A stretch of 64,000 nucleotides of DNA from Desulfovibrio mangrovi. Lineage in GTDB: Bacteria; Desulfobacterota; Desulfovibrionia; Desulfovibrionales; Desulfovibrionaceae. Each line of letters opens with the position of its first letter. The stretch's first letter is position 1. The stretch covers positions 1,364,001 to 1,428,000 of the forward strand of contig NZ_CP104208.1 of assembly GCF_026230175.1 (NCBI RefSeq), read 5' to 3'. Below are positions 62,578 to 64,000 of this stretch, one piece after another. Under the pieces are notes generated by a model that ran no database searches, was not told where the DNA came from, and saw nothing but the letters and a program-made list of their open reading frames with translations. Both the position numbers and the translations under genes were made by a program.

Positions 62578-64000
62578 CTATGCCAGAAGCTCCAGCAATG
62601 CCTTGCGAATACCCTGTTTATCAATGCCGAGCATGGCGCGCAGTTCCTTCTGCTTACCATGTTCCACAAACTTATCAGGAATGCCCAGACGCTTCACAAC
62701 CTTGCCACCAAGGGCGTTGCGGTCGGAAAGCAGTTCCAGCACACCGGACGTAAACCCGCCAACAAGCGCGTTCTCTTCAATGAGCAACAGCTTGTCATGG
62801 GTGGCCGCCAATTCCAGAAGCTGTTCTTCCGGCAGCGGCTTTACGCAGCGCGAATTGAAAATGGTAACCTGAACGCCTGTTTCCTCAGCGACTTCGCGGG
62901 ACACCTCAAGCGAAGGCTGCACGCGGGAGCCCACGGCAATAACAGCCACCTTTTCTCCCTTTTCCAGCACCACGCCGGTTCCAACGGGAAAAACCTCCGG
63001 CTCGGGCTTCAGGGGTACACCATACCCCGCCCCACGCGGATACCGGATAGCCACGGGCCCGTCATGCGCAAAGGCAGTTGCCATGCAATCCTGCAGCTCG
63101 GCCTCGTTACCGGGCACCAGCACCACAAGGTTGGGAATATGCCGCAGATAGCTCAAGTCGAATGCACCATGGTGCGTGGGACCGTCTTCGCCCACAAGGC
63201 CGCCACGGTCTATGCAGAACAGCACGGGCAGATTCTGCAGGCAGACGTCATGCACGATCTGGTCATAGGATCGCTGCAGGAAGGTGGAATAGATGGCCAC
63301 AACAGGACGCAGCCCCTGCGTTGCCAGACCGGCGGCAAAGGTCACCGCATGCTGCTCGCAGATGCCCACGTCCACGAAACGTTCGGGGAACTGCTCTGCA
63401 AAACAGGCGGTTCCGGTACCTTCCGGCATGGCGGCGGTAATAGCCATGATGCGCGAATCCTGACGCGCCATGCGGCACAGGGTAGACCCGAACACATCGG
63501 TATAGCTGGGCAGATTGCTCAGCGCTGCAAACTTCTTGGCCTGCCCCGTTTCCGGCTCGAAACGGCCAACACCATGAAAGTGGGTGGGATTGGATTCCGC
63601 AGGCTCATACCCCTTACCCTTCTTGGTCATCACATGCAGCAATACGGGTTCATCAAGGTCCTTGCAGAGCTTGAAGGCCTTCTGCAGCTCCTTGATGTTA
63701 TGACCGTCCACCGGCCCCATGTAGTTGAAGTGGAACGCTTCAAACAGCATGCCGGGGGTAAAGAAACTTTTCAGGCTGTGCTCGCTGCGCTTGGCATAGT
63801 TGAGCATTTCCTCGCCAATGCCGGGCACGGAGTTGAGCACCGTCTCCAGATCCTTCTTGAAACGGCGAACCCAGCGTGAAGAAAGATTGCGGGAAAGGAA
63901 ATGCGACATGGCTCCCACGTTGCGGGAGATGGACATTTCATTGTCGTTCAGAATGACCAGCAGCTTGCGGTCCATGTGACCGGCCTGATTGAGCCCTTCG
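62578..64000 (-). CDS. dxs: 1-deoxy-D-xylulose-5-phosphate synthase, partial (N-terminus beyond right edge)
   Basis: Thiamine-diphosphate enzyme that makes DXP from pyruvate and glyceraldehyde 3-phosphate, the entry to the MEP isoprenoid pathway. About 474 C-terminal residues are present, and the frame stays open through the right edge (EGLNQAGHMDRKLLVILNDNEMS), so the first 150 or so residues lie outside. Seen motifs are the TPP-binding NDNEMSI end, FNYMGPVDGHN, GICEQHAVTFAAGLA, DRGGLVGEDGPTHHGAFD and the C-terminal transketolase domain. No frameshift is seen. Confidence 0.97.
   Translation of the reverse strand, partial: EGLNQAGHMDRKLLVILNDNEMSISRNVGAMSHFLSRNLSSRWVRRFKKDLETVLNSVPGIGEEMLNYAKRSEHSLKSFFTPGMLFEAFHFNYMGPVDGHNIKELQKAFKLCKDLDEPVLLHVMTKKGKGYEPAESNPTHFHGVGRFEPETGQAKKFAALSNLPSYTDVFGSTLCRMARQDSRIMAITAAMPEGTGTACFAEQFPERFVDVGICEQHAVTFAAGLATQGLRPVVAIYSTFLQRSYDQIVHDVCLQNLPVLFCIDRGGLVGEDGPTHHGAFDLSYLRHIPNLVVLVPGNEAELQDCMATAFAHDGPVAIRYPRGAGYGVPLKPEPEVFPVGTGVVLEKGEKVAVIAVGSRVQPSLEVSREVAEETGVQVTIFNSRCVKPLPEEQLLELAATHDKLLLIEENALVGGFTSGVLELLSDRNALGGKVVKRLGIPDKFVEHGKQKELRAMLGIDKQGIRKALLELLA

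Overview
The window is a chromosomal segment of a dissimilatory sulfate-reducing bacterium of the Desulfovibrio type (Desulfovibrionaceae, Desulfobacterota). The basis is ATP sulfurylase (sat), a complete dsrMKJOP membrane complex operon, an anaerobic cobaltochelatase (cbiK), and a selenoprotein SelD read through an in-frame UGA. The DNA is moderately GC-rich, gene-dense and syntenic in style. I see no insertion sequence, prophage, CRISPR array or rRNA gene.

Layout. 1-3.8 kb (minus): an envelope cluster of a Tat-exported amidase, a TPR protein, an LPP20-like protein and a TPR lipoprotein cut by the left edge. 4.1-5.3 kb (plus): a Bcr/CflA-type efflux pump. 5.4-6.2 kb (minus): cbiK. 6.5-10.5 kb (plus): rfbB, rfbD, a Gate-domain membrane protein and lpxB, a surface-polysaccharide and lipid A block. 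10.6-16.8 kb (minus): lon, clpX, clpP and tig, a protein quality-control block, followed by tRNA-Leu(UAG). 17.1-19.1 kb (minus): a LysR regulator overlapping selD, whose Sec codon and SECIS hairpin are visible. 19.2-37.2 kb (minus): the str, S10, spc and alpha ribosomal operons in classic order (rpsL to rplQ, with fusA, secY, map and rpoA). There is no tuf; a 740-bp region with a strong promoter and many hairpins sits between fusA and rpsJ.

37.8-39.1 kb (plus): sat, preceded by a near-consensus Rex-type operator. 39.2-42.8 kb: a membrane-anchored REC-Hpt protein without a kinase domain, a YgjP-type metallopeptidase, and a VKOR/thioredoxin-like membrane protein. 43.2-48.7 kb (plus): an RsbRD_N-like protein and dsrMKJOP. 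49.6-53.7 kb (plus): pstS-pstC-pstA without pstB, then a PIN-PhoH ATPase. 54.0-58.9 kb (plus): a ComFB-like protein, a PHP phosphatase, a ModF-like tandem ABC protein, a TrpF-like protein lacking the catalytic Cys, a 24-residue membrane peptide and a NapH-like ferredoxin. 59.2 kb: htpX. 60.1-62.4 kb (minus): an ECF sigma factor, a one-TM protein and a Spy/CnrX-like sensor, plus a separate Spy-like gene. Both transcription units start with the same TGTAACC-N17/18-GTCATA element, so they look like one envelope or metal stress regulon. 62.6-64.0 kb: dxs, cut by the right edge.

The strongest leads for new biology are the ECF/Spy regulon with a possible small RNA between its two operons, the kinase-less REC-Hpt membrane protein, the long S10 leader, the cysteine-less TrpF paralogue and the tiny membrane peptide. 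The selenoprotein SelD and the Rex site upstream of sat are well-founded readings that standard annotation would miss or truncate.
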